From assembly GCF_041146795.1 (NCBI RefSeq), contig NC_135172.1, positions 39,455,623 to 39,519,622 on the forward strand: a DNA stretch of 64,000 bases, written 5' to 3'. Below are positions 1 to 13,355 of this stretch, one piece after another (the stretch's first letter is position 1; each line of letters begins with the position of its first letter). The DNA is from Maylandia zebra. Taxonomy: Eukaryota > Chordata > Actinopteri > Cichliformes > Cichlidae. Made by a program: the position numbers and the translations under genes. The notes under the pieces were generated by a model. That model was not told where the DNA came from, did not search any database, and saw only the letters and a list, made by a program, of their open reading frames with translations.

Positions 1-817
1 ACAAACCAAGATGGAGCAAGTAATGTTGCAGGGCTACATGCTAATGTTAGCATATAGCTCGTGTGGCTGTAGTCCTTTCAGTTTGTTTGTTTCTGAATAT
101 TATTTTAGATTTCTAAAATCTATACCTTACTGGGATTAGTCAGAAAAGACTGAACTACGCACATGCTGAATGCTGCACTTCATCAAACATATATTCAAGC
201 TCATCTTCTGCATCTCACAGCAGACCGCTTCTGACAATGCCTTGTGTGATTCCAGATTCTCTGACTAATGTGCAAACACTATTAAATGAAATACTGAAAT
301 TATAAGGAATTAAAACAACAAATATGGGGCTTTTTTATGTTGCTTACAAGAGGCAGGCTTGTTTTTCTATCAAAACACGCTTCACCTTGTGATTAAACTC
401 AGAAAATCAATTCCTTCATTTTGTCGCTTGCTTTCAACTCTTTCTATGCAGATTTTTTTTCAATAATAAACAACAAATTCTCATGAAGAAGAAGCACAAA
501 AGCAAGTGAAATGCTCTCTGCACTTATCATTTGGTTAGCCAGTCTACATAGAAAGAAAAAGGACTCAATTTTTTGGTTTTATCCAGAATATGCTGATGTG
601 TTATAACAATATAGCCGTTAAAGCTGGTGTACTTTTCTTATTGATGATTGTAATTTCACTTAAGCAGTTACCTATAGCTTTCCTTCAAAGTTAGAAAACT
701 ATAAACTATCGGGGCTTTTTCTTAATTTTTATATTTTCCACTGAAAAACAAAAATTTACAGAAATATTAATGAATAAAAGAGCGTCCAGTGCTATTTTAA
801 CTCTTCCTCTCCTCTTC
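1..817. other. 3' flank of unc93b1
   Basis: AT-rich sequence after the unc93b1 stop, probably its 3' UTR. No canonical minus-strand AATAAA was seen. No other gene or repeat was recognised. Confidence 0.4.
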
Positions 818-3800
818 TCATATCTCTCCGTCCCTCTCGTTCACACGGGCGTCGTCCTGTCCACGGCCCTCGGCTCCTCTTCTCCTGGCTCTGGGTGAGT
901 TAGCTCCCTGATACCAACCCTCTTGGTCCCTTTCCTCCCCGTCCAAATTTTGCACTACATCACAGTCGTCTTCCTCCCTCTCATCTTCTCTGTCGTCCTC
1001 CTCGCTCCTCTCCGAGTCGGACTCATCGGAGTTGTCCTCTTCCAGGTAGCGGTAACCTTTGACCTGAGGACAAAAAGAATTAGTTGAATTAGTTGCTCTG
1101 ATGTCAAAACCCGTTTCTAGCTTAGTATGCAGTAGCATTTTTCACAATAAAATGCACTGATCCTTGGATTACCTTCTTCCAGAAGAAGGACAAATCAGTT
1201 TTTAGCAATTCTAATCTAACCACATAACAAAACGCTATATTCTACTTATATAAAACGCTTATGTAAGCAGACAATCTCTCAACAGCCTGTTCTATCTACT
1301 TCTTTTGGTCTGCCATCACTCAGAAACCTCAAAATAAAACTTCCATTTACTTTAATGTAAAACAAATAAGATCCTTCAAAGCTTGATTGAAGCGCCTTTT
1401 TATATTTTTGCGTGAAAGGCTAAAATCTAAAATCAACAGAGAAGGAGTCAGCAAAATAAATCAGACTGAATCCACAAAAATGCCATCTCAAGGATTTTCT
1501 GTGTGCAAATACTTGTTTCTGATAGGTCACTGTTATACACAGCAAAATCCATGCATAGAATATAATACAAATATAACAACAACCATGTGTATTCAGTGAC
1601 TTCACACATGTTTAAATAGTGACACGGACGTGATAGACATGTAATATTATTTTCAGACATTGTCCTAAAGGACACCTTCATGGGTAATACTGCTCATACA
1701 TTTGCAGATAACTGTAAACTATGTTTGAAAAACTAATTTGCCTTTGGTGTGAGTTTTTTTTCTACAAAAGATAATGAAGGAAAAAAAGGGAAAAATAATG
1801 AGCTTATATCTACTCATTCCTCTTCAAAGAAAAAGTTTTTACAGACTGCATGGGGGAGTTTTTGGCATGCCCCAAAGTAATTTCAGCCAGAGCATAAGAA
1901 AAATAATCAGCTGCCTCTTAATTAGGGTTTCATTTTTGTCAGATGATCAGAAATACAGGAATATGCATGGATGTCTGTCAAATACGGTAACATGCACTAA
2001 TTGCCTGTATTGTCTGCTTACAAACACAGCCACCTCCCAAAGGCCCACAGAGACCTTTATGATATGTTCAGTTCCATATCACAGAAAGATTCTGATTGTT
2101 GTTGAAATCTAAAGAAACGATGACAGCTCGTGCAGAAAATGCGTCACTGCTCAGTTTGTGGTGTAGTTGATAAACAACACTGTATTTAATCTTCTTTAAA
2201 CAGACTATTTTTTGCCTGCTGCCTTATTGCAAAACCAAAAATTCAGATCAATCAGAATATTTTTATTCTGATTTATGTATAATATCTAAGTATATCTTAA
2301 ATCTAAACTAATATATCTTAAAGCCACTATAATATGTCCACAGAAAAGTCGACATACTCGACTCCACTCACATTGATGAGATGACGAAGGAACATGAGAA
2401 GTTGGAGTCAGGTAGCAAAATGAGATCCTCGCTGCGTAGCTTTAGTTTACAGTCAATTAGATGTGAATTAAACATGAAGTTGGTCACAGCTGCATAATAA
2501 ATTGCTACAGCTGTATTTTATTACGTGAGGTTTAACAGTGCTCAGAACGTTTCATATTTAGGGACACTTTTAATTAAATTGATAACATGGCACAATGTGA
2601 CAAGATTTTGAATTATCTTTTAACCACACACACAGAATCTATGACAAGCAGAGAGTCTGGTGAAATTAAATGACTGAAACAACATATGAATACAAGGTTT
2701 TAAAGAGTGCCCCTGTGGCCATGGTTTGCATATTCCAGCTGCGTGCCTGTTTTATAAATTGACAGTGAAAACACTTCACGTGTGCATCTTCAATTATAGC
2801 CTCTGCCCTTCAGGTGGATTTTAGGACTTGAGGCATCCTCCAGCGTGATGTACTGAGACTGATTTCAAGGGGACGAGGAGGCGGATGGAGGACAGAGAAG
2901 ATGAAATTAGAAAAATGAGAAAAGCCTGCCACACCTGAGTGCTGCAGCTGATCAGCATTCTGCTCATTAATGAAACTGCACTTCGATCCAGCACTACTAA
3001 ACCACTCCTTACTGGCCACTGTGATCTGTGTTTTCAGGATGAGCCCAGTAAAATTCAAAACGTGACCTTTAATCATAACCTAGGGTAACTTCTCTGTCTC
3101 TCTGCCATGTTCTAAACTGTTTTCCTGTGTTTGTGAGTAGCAGCAGAGCCTAATTAGTTTATAGTCTTCAATTTTTTTATGTTTTTAACACAGAGCTCCG
3201 ATTTCTTTTTTTCTTTTTTCATGGTTTTGGTGGCGGTGTTGGAGCAGAGGTCCAGGGGTCAAACCTTGGAGACCCTGAAGTCTAGCTTCCTCCTTATTTT
3301 ATTCCCCTTTTTCCTTCTTTAATTATATAACTCGTTGACTTATAATGATTTATAGCAGAGGAGAGGCCTGTCCATTAGTTCTGACTTAAAGTTTGCTAGT
3401 GCCCACTATTCACGTTACACCGTGTGTCACCTTATACTTCAGGTAAAGACTATAACACACTGTGTGAGCAAAGAAACCGCTCAAGGTTCCCACTGAGTTT
3501 GTCATGTCCCCAGCGCCCTGCATGCTCTAATCGGGGGGGGGGGTTCCGGAGAGAAAACATGTCGGACAAACTCTCCTGCTGTGTGGAACGTGACAAAACA
3601 CCTTTGATTTTCCTGAAAACATGCAGAGATCATGTTTGAAAAGGGCTCATTACAAAGACCAGATTCATGTATTGATCCTCGATGGACTGACTAGTTACCT
3701 TGTGTCGTGGCCGAGGGATGCGAGGCAGTCTGAATGGCACTCTCTTGGCCAGGCGACGCTCCATCACCCAATAGCAACAGCAAGCCAGCAACAAAGTGAC

Positions 3801-6800
3801 TAGTAGTATGGAAAGTTTTGCCTTAAAGGAAAGTGAAGAAAAAAATAGGTTAGACTAGGAACAAAAAAATGGAGGGAAAAACTAACGACATAAACACCGA
3901 GTCACATACCCTCATAGGAAGACCATACCAAAGGTATACTATAAAGATGGCGATTGCCTGCCACCAGTGATAGATGGTGTAGACAAAGTCCAGGCGTTCC
4001 TTTTCTTCAGCGTACAGCATTCCGAGTAGGGCTGGAACACACAGAGGAACTCATGTTGTCACGTGTCATAGCTGAAGACATGCAAACATAGAGACCATGG
4101 ATGATACTCACTGCTGACGCCTGTCTTGTTCAGGGCGGTGCCGAGTCCCCATAGCGCAGAGATCACTAGTAGAGGGCCCTCATACTTGAGGCATTTCGGC
4201 TCTGGAGAAAATGCCATGAGAACCACCACAAGTACTCCATGCACAAAAGCACCACTGATGAGACACACCCAGCGTGGAAGCCGTAAGAGGGAAAGGCTAA
4301 GGGAGGAAAAGATGGAGGCGGAGAGGCCGTAGACGACGATGAGAAGCCACAGTTTATTTAGACCCAAAGCACATACACCGTAAGACTGTTGAGAAAGAAG
4401 GGGGGGAGACACATTCTTTCAACATTTTATGACCTGATTCACAACTCTGCTTTCTCTCATGACATCCTTAAATCCTACATCTTTACATCTGTATTTCCGT
4501 TTCTCTTTAACAAACTTAAACTACTGTACAGACAATCTGCATGAGTTTAGTACCAGGGTGAATCCAGAGATGGCAAACAGTGTCTCGAATCCACTGTAGA
4601 TGAAGAAGGGGCAGAGCAGCCGCAGGCGGTAGTCCCTCAGGTGTTTGAAAGGCAGCTGAAAGATGTTTCCCCAGCCTATACTGCGAAGGTCGATCTCTTC
4701 TGTTGGGCGGTAGGCGGCCCCACACAGCCCGAGGAACTGTGAGTAGCAGCACACAGAGATCACTTTATTCAGAATCATTTTCAATGGAGCTTGTGCTTCA
4801 GTTTGTTTTTGTCCCATGGTGAGGTTTTAAAAAATGTCTAAGAATAGAACAAACACAACAGATGCCTGAGAGCAACATTAGCTCTTAAACTAGCAGCTGG
4901 TACCCAGTTGGTACAGACTAAAGCCAGTGAAAAAGTGTTTTAGCATCTATTAGCTTGTTTTAGTTTAGTCTCATCACTTTCATCGTTTCCAGCAATTCCT
5001 CGAACAAATTGTAAGCTAAATGGATGCTAGCTTCCCAGCAAGAATCCCAATTCACTGACTTTAAATACCAGAGGTCTGAGGTGTTTTCCAGTGCTTTGTT
5101 CATATCTTGCAAGTAGCCACAAGAACGGTTATAAAACGTCTGATTGGATCACCCTACATGGTATAATGTGAGCCTAACAATAATAGAATACTGTAAAACA
5201 ACTAATATAGAACTTTCAAGCACATAAATTACAGCTAATGAATGTCGTAATCAACTCTGTTACAAGACCACCACAGACCTTATCTTTGGGGATGCCTGGA
5301 GTTGCGGCGCTCTGCTGCTTCTCTGTTTACGCTTTATAGTTTGCAGCTTTAGCTTTACAGTAGCTCTCCTGTGATTTCTTTTATAACATCAATCTGAACG
5401 TCTTGTTTATTGAATATTTATAGCTTCTCGTGGGTTACACATGCTAACTGTGAGAGAGGTTCTCAGCTGCACACAACATGCCATATTTTAGACATCAATA
5501 CAGGTTTGAAAAAGGCTTAATTGTTTTCCTTTCTTTATAAAGATTTGATATTATCTAAGGATTAATTTCTCTTCTCTGTAAATCCAAACATTCTTAAGAA
5601 AACTTTTATCACATGTAATTCCATCTGAAATGGTTTCCTCAGAGCATTTTTACATTTATCTTTTAATGAGAAAGTGATGTACACAGGGATTTATAAGAAT
5701 AAGATTACCGTTTCAGCTCGGTGTTAATTCCATCAGAGCATTTTTTGGGTACCCAATTCAATTTTCTCTCAGTAATTTGCTCTTTGTTTTGGTTTTATAT
5801 GCTTGTCTAGTGACTACTTAATGCTGATGTTTTATTGTTGTTTTGCAAGAACGTCACAACAGGAAACAGCGACACAGATTATACAAAGCCTGTCTAGATA
5901 ATTAGAAAACAAACACCTAAACAAACTGAATGACCTCGAGTCTACGTGTTTATGTGCCTGTGTAGGAAGAGAACTTACAATGATCATCGAGAGGAAGGCG
6001 AAGCCCATGAGCACGCTCTCCACTTGGATGAGCAGCATGGAGCTTGGCAGTTTTTTCAGCACGGTGTTGTTGAAGCCGGGGATCAATCCGGTGACTTTAG
6101 CACCTGGTTTAGGGACAGGAAAGAAATTAGAAAATAACTGATGTCAGCCAAACAGCCTGTGTTAATCCTACAGACTGTTAAAGTGTCTGTCTGTACATTT
6201 AAGCAACAAACTGTACTTTACAGACTTTTATTGCAGCCGTACTTTATAAAATTACAAAAATGCTTTAAAAGTCTCTGAGTGGATGAAAGGCAGATAGGAA
6301 TGCTGATTTAATAAAACCTAACAGAGCTGCAGACTGAAGAAAACAAAGTTCTTTATGCAGTTGTGATGTAAATCGAAGAGGTCAGCTACAGTCATGTGAT
6401 CCTCTACCTCAGGTCTGTTTCCTCCTACTGTTAAAATGTGTGTTTTTTAGCCAGTAAACCTACTTCCACTTAATGAAAACATCTGAATGGGGAAACTGTG
6501 ACACAGCCTGTCAGTTGGTGATGTTTCTCTTTAAGTTTCATTTTGAATAATACCAATGTTACCAACTATTTTTATTTTTTACCACCTGTTTAGTTTTGCA
6601 CTGCTGATTTTAAAAAAGCAGCTGTGATCATGGTGCTTAACTAGTACTGAAAGTACTGTGCAAAAATCTTAGAGGCATGCAGCAATTTATTGAACCAGCA
6701 AAAACAGCTTGAACAGTTCTAGCCTGTAGGCTTTTTGAAGGACATTCAAAGCTCTACTTTGGCTGTTTCTGCCTTTTGTTCATTTCTCTGTCAACATGAT

Positions 6801-9800
6801 CCCCACTGCTTTAATAATGTTGAGGTTCAGGCTCTGGGGAGACCAACCCATGATGTGTTTTTCTATCCAGTTTTTTTTCTGCACTGGCAGTGCAGGGATC
6901 ATTGACATGTGGAATAATTAGGCTGAATCATTACATCACTAGCAGTCTTTGTAGATAAGATTGAGTACTGAACATCAGATTTCAAATTTGCGCTGAAAGT
7001 TGAAAATACAAATTAACATTTTATTGCTTTTTGAAATTCACAAATCCAGCAGACACAGAACAATGTGTGGATATTTCAACCTGTTTCCAGCACCTGGTGA
7101 GATAACGAGCCTCCAGGTTTGGCTGTGGTTTGGTCTCTGAGAGAAGTGTGTGGCTCTTTTACAAGCCTCTTGCTAATTTTACTTTTAGTACTTGGATTAA
7201 ACCAGGTAACAAAGTGGCTGTGTCAGCTTTTTCTTTTCTTTCTTTTTTTAATAATTACGTTCTGCCTAGTCAATATTAACACTCGGGCAACAAAGTGTTT
7301 GTCTATGATTACTCTGAATCCTCCAAACACTCCACAAGGCACTAGGGGAACTAATAAAGAGTAAGACGGGAAGACTGATGGACTTCCTTGTGTGTTTTTA
7401 CAAAATAAAAAGCAGGGATGGGAGTTAAAATCTCTAAAATATAATTTATTATAAATAGAAAAAGTTACATGAATTAACTGGTTTTAAATGACAGCCTCAC
7501 AATTAACAGGATAGATTGTTTTCTTTTTTTGGAATGATGATGGATTTAGTTGAAAAGTTGATAAACATTCCTATTTCCCATACTCTTCCTCTTAATATTA
7601 ACATGGAAGTAAATTTAACTTTTATTGTCCCGAGCTTATTATGGTGTATCTGTACAAGTCGCTACTGGAAGTGAGGAGGCAAGTTTCTTTACCGCAGTGT
7701 TTCACTTGGGCGAGGACGTGGGAGTTATCATGGAGGTAAACGCTGTTGAGGACGAAGGCCATGGGGAACTCGGCGAAGACAAAACTCAGCTGACGCAGAA
7801 GAAAAGAAAAAGGTTTGCCCGTTTGTCCAGCAAACAGTATGATATTAATAACATCATTAATGAGGGAAAGCTGAAAGACTCACATTGAAAATGATGTTAA
7901 AGACCGACTGGAAGACGATGATATAGCTGTGGCACGCTCCCTTTGGGAGCTTCTTCTGCTCCTGCACGTGCTCCTCCTTATAGTTGACGCATTCATAGTA
8001 CTGCTGTGCCATCCTGTGCATATGTGAGAGTGTTTATGGTGTTAGAAAACAAATTTAGAGGCATTTATTTTGTACTTATCTTCAATTAATCACACGAGCC
8101 CCTTGTCTCTGTGTATGAAGTGTTTAAATTGATCAAAACCACATAGGCTGTCTCTGTTTCACACTAACAACTACGCTTTGCCCTATAAATGCTCTATATT
8201 CAGGAGGTGTAAAGAACCCGAGAACAAGCTTTACATTCACATTTCCTCTTTTAGGATTTAGCGACTTCATAAAAGGCAAAAACACATCAGAGCATTAAAA
8301 AAAAAGTATTCTGCCAGCAGCATTTATAATAAAAAGAAAGATCAATACAAACTGAACAGGCGGTGACAGAAAAAAAGATCTCAGCTTGTAGTCAGCGCAG
8401 CACGGCTCAAAGGAAATACAACAAAGAGCCTGGTAAATTGTTCTTTCAGTCTGCCGTTGATTAAACTGATACAAGGTTTTGTTACATCTGTTGATGAAAA
8501 GACATTTTAAATAATGCTCACTCGATGATGCTTTCTGAGAGCTTTGTTGTGCCGGAGGGACACGTGAAGTAGGGACAGGTATTCAGTGTCTTCATAAAGC
8601 AGCAGCTCTTATCATCCACATGAAACATGTAAACATTAGACCTTACATCTAGCAGAAATATGGAGCATTGCTCGATTAGCTACTAGGAAAATTGTGCCAG
8701 GCTCTAAAACTCCAGGAGTCCCATTTTTGCTTGAAGAGCTACAATAGCAAAATGTTCTTTACAGAGCTCTACTACTGCCTACACTTGAGATCTTCTTCTG
8801 TCGCTCTGTTAAATCCTGTAGCTACTCATGATAAACACGTAGTTTCAAGTAATGATGTCTGCATATAAACAAACAATTCCTGTGAGCCAAAAGTGTTTAG
8901 GGCTTCAGACTGCTCTAAACACTTTTACTGTAGTCTTGGCTGTTTGATGTCACTGTGGCACATGGATCTGGCTGTGACCACAGAGGCCTCCATTTGCTGT
9001 TCAAACCTTCTGCTCATGAGCAACTCAGACAAAAGCTGGGATAGAGACTAGAGAGAGGAGCTGAAACGGCGTGTTTCTCACAGAGGATGAACTGAAGAGT
9101 CGCACTAAAGCCTTTTTATAAGGTATTGTTTGTTTGTTTTTTCAAGATTTCAATCGTCCTCTCTCATCTAAAAGTCTGCTGACAAAGCCCACTACACCAC
9201 TGTATTGTGCCTCCCATGGAGACTTTCTTGCTCTTTCTGCTAGTTTGTTTTACCTGATCGGCCCGTGATTGGCTCGCTTTTAAAAGAATGAATGAGGCAA
9301 GAGGAACAGCCGCTTTCTACTTCCTTCACTGGAATAGAATATCCTGAAAGGTTACTATAGTTTTAGGGGATTTTTTGTTTGTTTGTTTTTTATTTCTATA
9401 AATCTTAAGACGCAGCAAGAGTTAAGGAAGCACTTCCACCCACCCAAACTTCTACTTCTTCTTTCTCACCGTGTGATATAATTTCCCAAGGAGGCCCACA
9501 GGGGCACAATGGCCACACCGATGGCCACAGCCGATGGAACGAGGGTGTAGTAACGCTCCCAATAATTTGTAGAGACGAAGAGAGCGTAGATCCCCGAAGC
9601 CAGGAACATCATCCACTTGGTACCTAGAAACCTGGATGTGAGACAGGGTGTTTAAAGGAAGAGCAGGAACATTTATATAAAGACATGTTTTAAAACTTGG
9701 GTTTATGTTGCTACCTGATGAGGAGAGGCGTGTACAGGAGGCCTATGATCGGTGTGACATTAATCCCCATCAGCATCTTCTGGTCGATGTCCTGCAGGCC

Positions 9801-10388
9801 GAGGTTGCTGTACTTTACCTCACGGTAGGTCGTATCATAGTGGAGGATCAACTGCATCTGCAGGAGGCCTGTTGCACACATGTACAGGTACAGTAAATGT
9901 TCACGAGTATTCAAGCTACCCTGTCTGTGTGTGCCTGTTTGCCAGTTTCAGCACCCCATCTTCAGGGAAACTCACCCATGTACACACTGTACACAATCAT
10001 GGCTCCAATACTGGCTGCAACAACATTCTTGATGATTCCCAGCCTCTTCCTTCGATAGTATTTCTTCTCCTCCTCCTCCTCGTTGTAATCAGCCTGTGGG
10101 CCCAAAAACTCCTCCATCTAAAGAAAGAAGGACAAAAAGTTATGCAACACTTAAGCAGAGGCAGAGACGTGTTTATCAAATTAAAATCGGATTGTTCTGA
10201 TCCGTAGTACACCGTACTGATAACCAGAGAAGCTGGATTTATGAAGGTTCTCTGAAATCAGCTGAGCTCACCTGGCCCTGCACGTTGTCTTCGTGGTCCA
10301 CATTGAGCATTTCGTTCACGTTGCCATTTGGAGGCACAACAAACTGATCATCATGAGGGATCAAAGCTTCCTCGCCAGTTGCCTCCAT
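818..10388 (-). CDS. unc93b1: UNC93B1, multi-pass ER/endolysosomal TLR chaperone (12 coding exons)
   Basis: UNC93B1 binds nucleic-acid-sensing Toll-like receptors in the ER and escorts them to endolysosomes. Coding exons in transcription order are 10272-10388, 9976-10117, 9715-9868, 9470-9631, 7884-8013, 7693-7789, 5979-6103, 4554-4736, 4112-4385, 3910-4031, 3699-3821 and 818-1063. They sum to 1875 nt (624 aa; human about 597). Junctions are GT-AG and phases close. Family blocks seen include NEEEEEKKYYRRKRLG near the N terminus, GLLQMQLILHY, STNYWERYYTLVPSAV, YRPTEEIDLRSIGWGN, LNKTGVSTLLGMLY, IYHWWQA and the tail GYRYLEEDNSDESD. Many hydrophobic segments fit a roughly 12-pass membrane protein, and an NNT glycosylation sequon lies in the loop coded by exon 5979-6103. 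The start ATG directly follows an acceptor-like CAG, so an upstream non-coding exon is expected. The last exon is strongly acidic. The donor after 4554 is a weak GTACTA, but exon and protein continuity support it. Confidence 0.95.
6640..6930 (-). mobile_element. Degenerate Tc1/mariner-like DNA transposon fragment
   Basis: The stretch starts with CTGTGCAAAAATCTTAGAGG, resembling the inverted-repeat end of a common fish Tc1-like family. It continues with the antisense of a transposase segment (an AATAATGTTGAGGTTCAGGC-type block). It is too decayed for an open frame. It lies in the unc93b1 intron between exons 5979-6103 and 7693-7789. Confidence 0.55.
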
Positions 10389-12766
10389 CTGGTGACCAGA
10401 AGAAGCAGCACGCTATATTAATACTTCACTGCACCTTCTGCCATCATCGAAACCAATCGGCCACCTGCAGCCACCGTGGTTTTCAAGCTGCTGCACATGA
10501 ACGAAACTCTAATTATAGATGCTTAAAGTTTTCAGAATCAAATTAACTGCAGACGTAAATATCATTAGTGTAATTACTATAATGTTGTATCAAACACACC
10601 TGACTCCAAATCACTTTAGATGCATTTTCAGATTTATTTTTAAGTATTTTGTTCATTTATTTTTGTTTTGAGTACTCTGAGACAAAACATAACTGGCTAA
10701 TTTTAGCACATGTATTTATAGCTTTAAAACTGAACACGTTATAAAGTGAGATTGTGTTAAAATTCACAAAAATGCATACAGAAGCAGCATTACAGAAGCC
10801 ATACTTCCTCTTAATTGTTTCTCAACACAACGTGCCAAAACGTTTTAAAGCTTGAAAAGCTATTTTAATACAAATATTAAGAAATCATAGAATAGGGGGT
10901 GGCAGTTATATAGAGGATATGTTCAGATAAGGGACTACTCACATTCACATCAGGATATGATATTTTCATTTATTTTAAAAACTAGCTGAATGAGTACTTT
11001 AACACGCGACTGTTTAACTTATTTTATCCAAGTTTTTATTTCAAGTGAAATTATTATACGTAAAAGTCCAACAAAATATTCACATTTAATGAAACATAAA
11101 AAAGACGAGCAGTGTGTGCTGTTGTTTAAAGAAATTCAGTTTCAGTTGTGTGTCCAGAGCAGTATGGCAGGTTGACCTTCCCGTGCACCGTGAGCTGCAC
11201 GTTTATTACGCGTGCCGATCACGGTGCAGCTACAAAAGTCCAAAACCTTCACATGTGTTTTTGGAGCTAAACGACTGCAGCGTTTCTAAACAACTAAAAC
11301 TAACTAAAACTTGCAACTCTTCTTACATTTGTATGCCTCTGTAATAATACTGGAATCACCACAAGCTGCAGTGCATTTTATAAAAAGCTGGTGACATTTA
11401 TGACATCACTGCATTTTTTCCGCTTGTAAAGCCGTCCACTGTTCTATGCTGGACCTTTTGAACCAGTTCTGGTGTTGTGCCAACAACTGATTTCCAATGT
11501 TTCCAATGTGTTTTGATGTCTAATGTCTTTACGTATGTTGGCAGACTTTGGTGAACAGGATTCACACAGAGGTTATATATGAAATTAAGAAATGGCCTGT
11601 TTTGCAAGTATCTTTATGAGTCTGCATTATTGTACCTACATCATAACCAACTCGGTCTTTTTGGCCACTGTGCTTTTTTGTTGTTTTGTATAGATTCCTC
11701 TGGACTGTACATCTCTGCTGTTTACTCTTACTATTTATATCCTCCTGCATAGTTCGTGTGGAGTACCCATAATTTAATTGTGCATGTACAGTGAGGATTA
11801 AAGTCCTGTTTTATTGAACTCTCTTTATACAACTGTTATGTTAAATTGTTGCAGTTTCTGCTGCCCTCTTGGCCAGATCACTTTTTAAAAGAACATGTTT
11901 CCTTTCAGTGAGGCTTTTCAACCGAATAAATAAAGGATATAAAAAAGTCGCTTTGACAGCAGCTTCTACATTGTGACAGGAATGTTGTTTGTAGCTCAAA
12001 ATAACTTGATGTCATTCATGAGGGATACATTTGACATATGTTTCACATATTAAAGGCCAACAAGTCAGTAACAGAAGTTTAAATACATGCAATCACTTTG
12101 TGGCCTCGCTCAGTCCCTGTGTTTAAGTTGTTAAGTGATAAAGTTTTCTGTTTTTGAATTAAAAACCTGCCGAATCAGTGGTGAGTACCACACTTGGTGA
12201 TTCAAACCCCCAACAAGAGAAAATGAACTTGCATAGGATACAAGAAGTGTTCCTTTGTTTCTTTTAAATTGTATTTACATCACATTCCTTTGCATAATTA
12301 ATATTATTCTTACTATTATAGGTTACCATTCACAGTTCATGGACTCCCCCTTCTCCTGTAATAATTACTGAAGTGTCTTTTGTTTCTTTTATGACTTTTT
12401 ATGACCAGATTTATAAACTGCATTTTTATAAAAGCAGATGTGATCCATCAAAACACCTTTATCGACAGAAAAGCGTGTCTGTCTTAACAAACCAGCCTCA
12501 TTCACAAGCCTTTTGTTTGCCTGACTTCTCTTTTCCTTCCCAGTATGGAAACTATGAAAGTTAAAGCCGTGCGGGATGGTGTAACTGCGTTTAACCCCTT
12601 ATTTCAGATTTCTTTGACAGAGTCATATTATGACCCTTGTTATTACTTTCATGACAGTTTGCATCCGGGTCTTGTTGACGTTTCAGCGTTTCAAAGTTAT
12701 TAGTCAAACCCACGTTCATAAAACAATCACCACCGTGTTTTGCCATCTACCCTGAAATTCACTTAC

Positions 12767-12895
12767 CGTGTCAGTGGAGCGGGGCTGAAGCAGAATGAAG
12801 ACGGGGACAGAGACACACGGACATCCCCGCCCCTGTGTCCCTTTCAGACCCTGTTGTCGTTACTTCTCCTTTCTTATATTAGGTGCAGTATAAAT
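12767..12895 (-). other. unc93b1: Probable non-coding first exon of unc93b1 (5' UTR)
   Basis: On the minus strand ACACG is followed by a strong donor, GTAAGTG, whose GT is at 12765-12766, so an exon would end at 12767. It lies upstream of the unc93b1 start exon, which begins at its ATG just after an acceptor and so needs a 5' partner. The outer limit near 12895 is only an estimate. No coding sequence is seen in it. Transcript data could shift or remove this call. Confidence 0.45.
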
Positions 12896-12908
12896 AAAAA
12901 GTTTCGTG

Positions 12909-12943
12909 GAGGAAACGAAAGTTAGCTATCTTCACTTCCTCAC
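12909..12943. promoter_or_regulatory. IRF-like and PU.1/ETS-like motif pair upstream of unc93b1
   Basis: The plus strand reads GGAAACGAAAGT at 12911-12922, which fits the IRF core AANNGAAA. About 11 bases away the minus strand reads GAGGAAGTG (12933-12941), a good PU.1/ETS core. The pair sits just outside the presumed first exon of unc93b1, an innate-immunity gene, which is why it is noted. Motif matches alone are weak evidence of function. Confidence 0.3.
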
Positions 12944-13002
12944 TTGTGCCTGCTTCTCTTAAAGCCGCAGACGCGCTTTTAGGAAACACGCCCCCTTCAC
13001 GC

Positions 13003-13006
<4 letters not shown>

Positions 13007-13075
<69 letters not shown>

Positions 13076-13103
13076 GTGTGTGTGTGTGCGTGTGTGTGTG
13101 TGT
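13007..13103. repeat. (TG)n microsatellite, interrupted by CG steps
   Basis: About 97 bases of alternating TG with a few GCG interruptions. Any cysteine-valine or threonine-histidine frame through it is an artefact of the repeat. It lies between unc93b1 and timm10 and leads directly into the telomere-like dispersed repeat. Confidence 0.97.
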
Positions 13104-13355
13104 ATACATGTTTAGACGTCTTTGTGAGGACTTATGAGGGACAAAATGTTCGTCCCCACGAGTTGAAGGCATTTTTGAGGCTCAAAATGTGAGTTTAGGG
13201 TTAGAGTTACAATTAGTTTATGGTTAGGTTTAGGCTTATGATTAGGATTAGACATTCATTTTTGATGGTTAGGGTTAGGGTAAGCGGCTTGGGAAAGCAT
13301 TATGTCAATGGGATGTCCCCACGAGGATAGCAAACCAGACATGTGTGTGTGTGTC
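13104..13355. repeat. Dispersed repeat with telomere-like TTAGGG-related core, bounded by TG tracts
   Basis: After the TG tract the sequence reads GTCCCCACGAG-type motifs, then a run of TTAGGG/TTAGGTT/GGTTAGGGTTAGGG variants (about 13195-13290). A second GTCCCCACGAGGATAG copy and a short (GT)n follow at about 13340-13353. The two GTCCCCACGAG copies flank the TTAGGG-like core. From general knowledge, similar TG-bounded repeats are scattered through fish genomes; no functional telomere is implied. Confidence 0.7.

Noticed and set aside
4521-4817. Extended frame upstream of unc93b1 exon 4554-4736 with its own ATG
   Set aside because: The upstream part runs through an acceptor (CTACTCACAG at 4737). 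Continuity with the previous exon (SMII then FLGLCGAAYRP) shows the exon begins at 4736.
818-10388. Initial idea that this gene is an SLC43-family amino-acid transporter (human SLC43A1 lies beside TIMM10)
   Set aside because: The protein blocks YRPTEEIDLRS, IYHWWQA and GYRYLEEDNSDESD are those of UNC93B1, not SLC43A1.
12879-13192. Open frames of repeated Thr-His or Cys-Val on both strands
   Set aside because: They are translations of the (TG)n microsatellite with no codon bias or domain.
13195-13290. True interstitial telomere
   Set aside because: The TTAGGG units are irregular and embedded between repeated GTCCCCACGAG motifs, which fits a dispersed repeat better.
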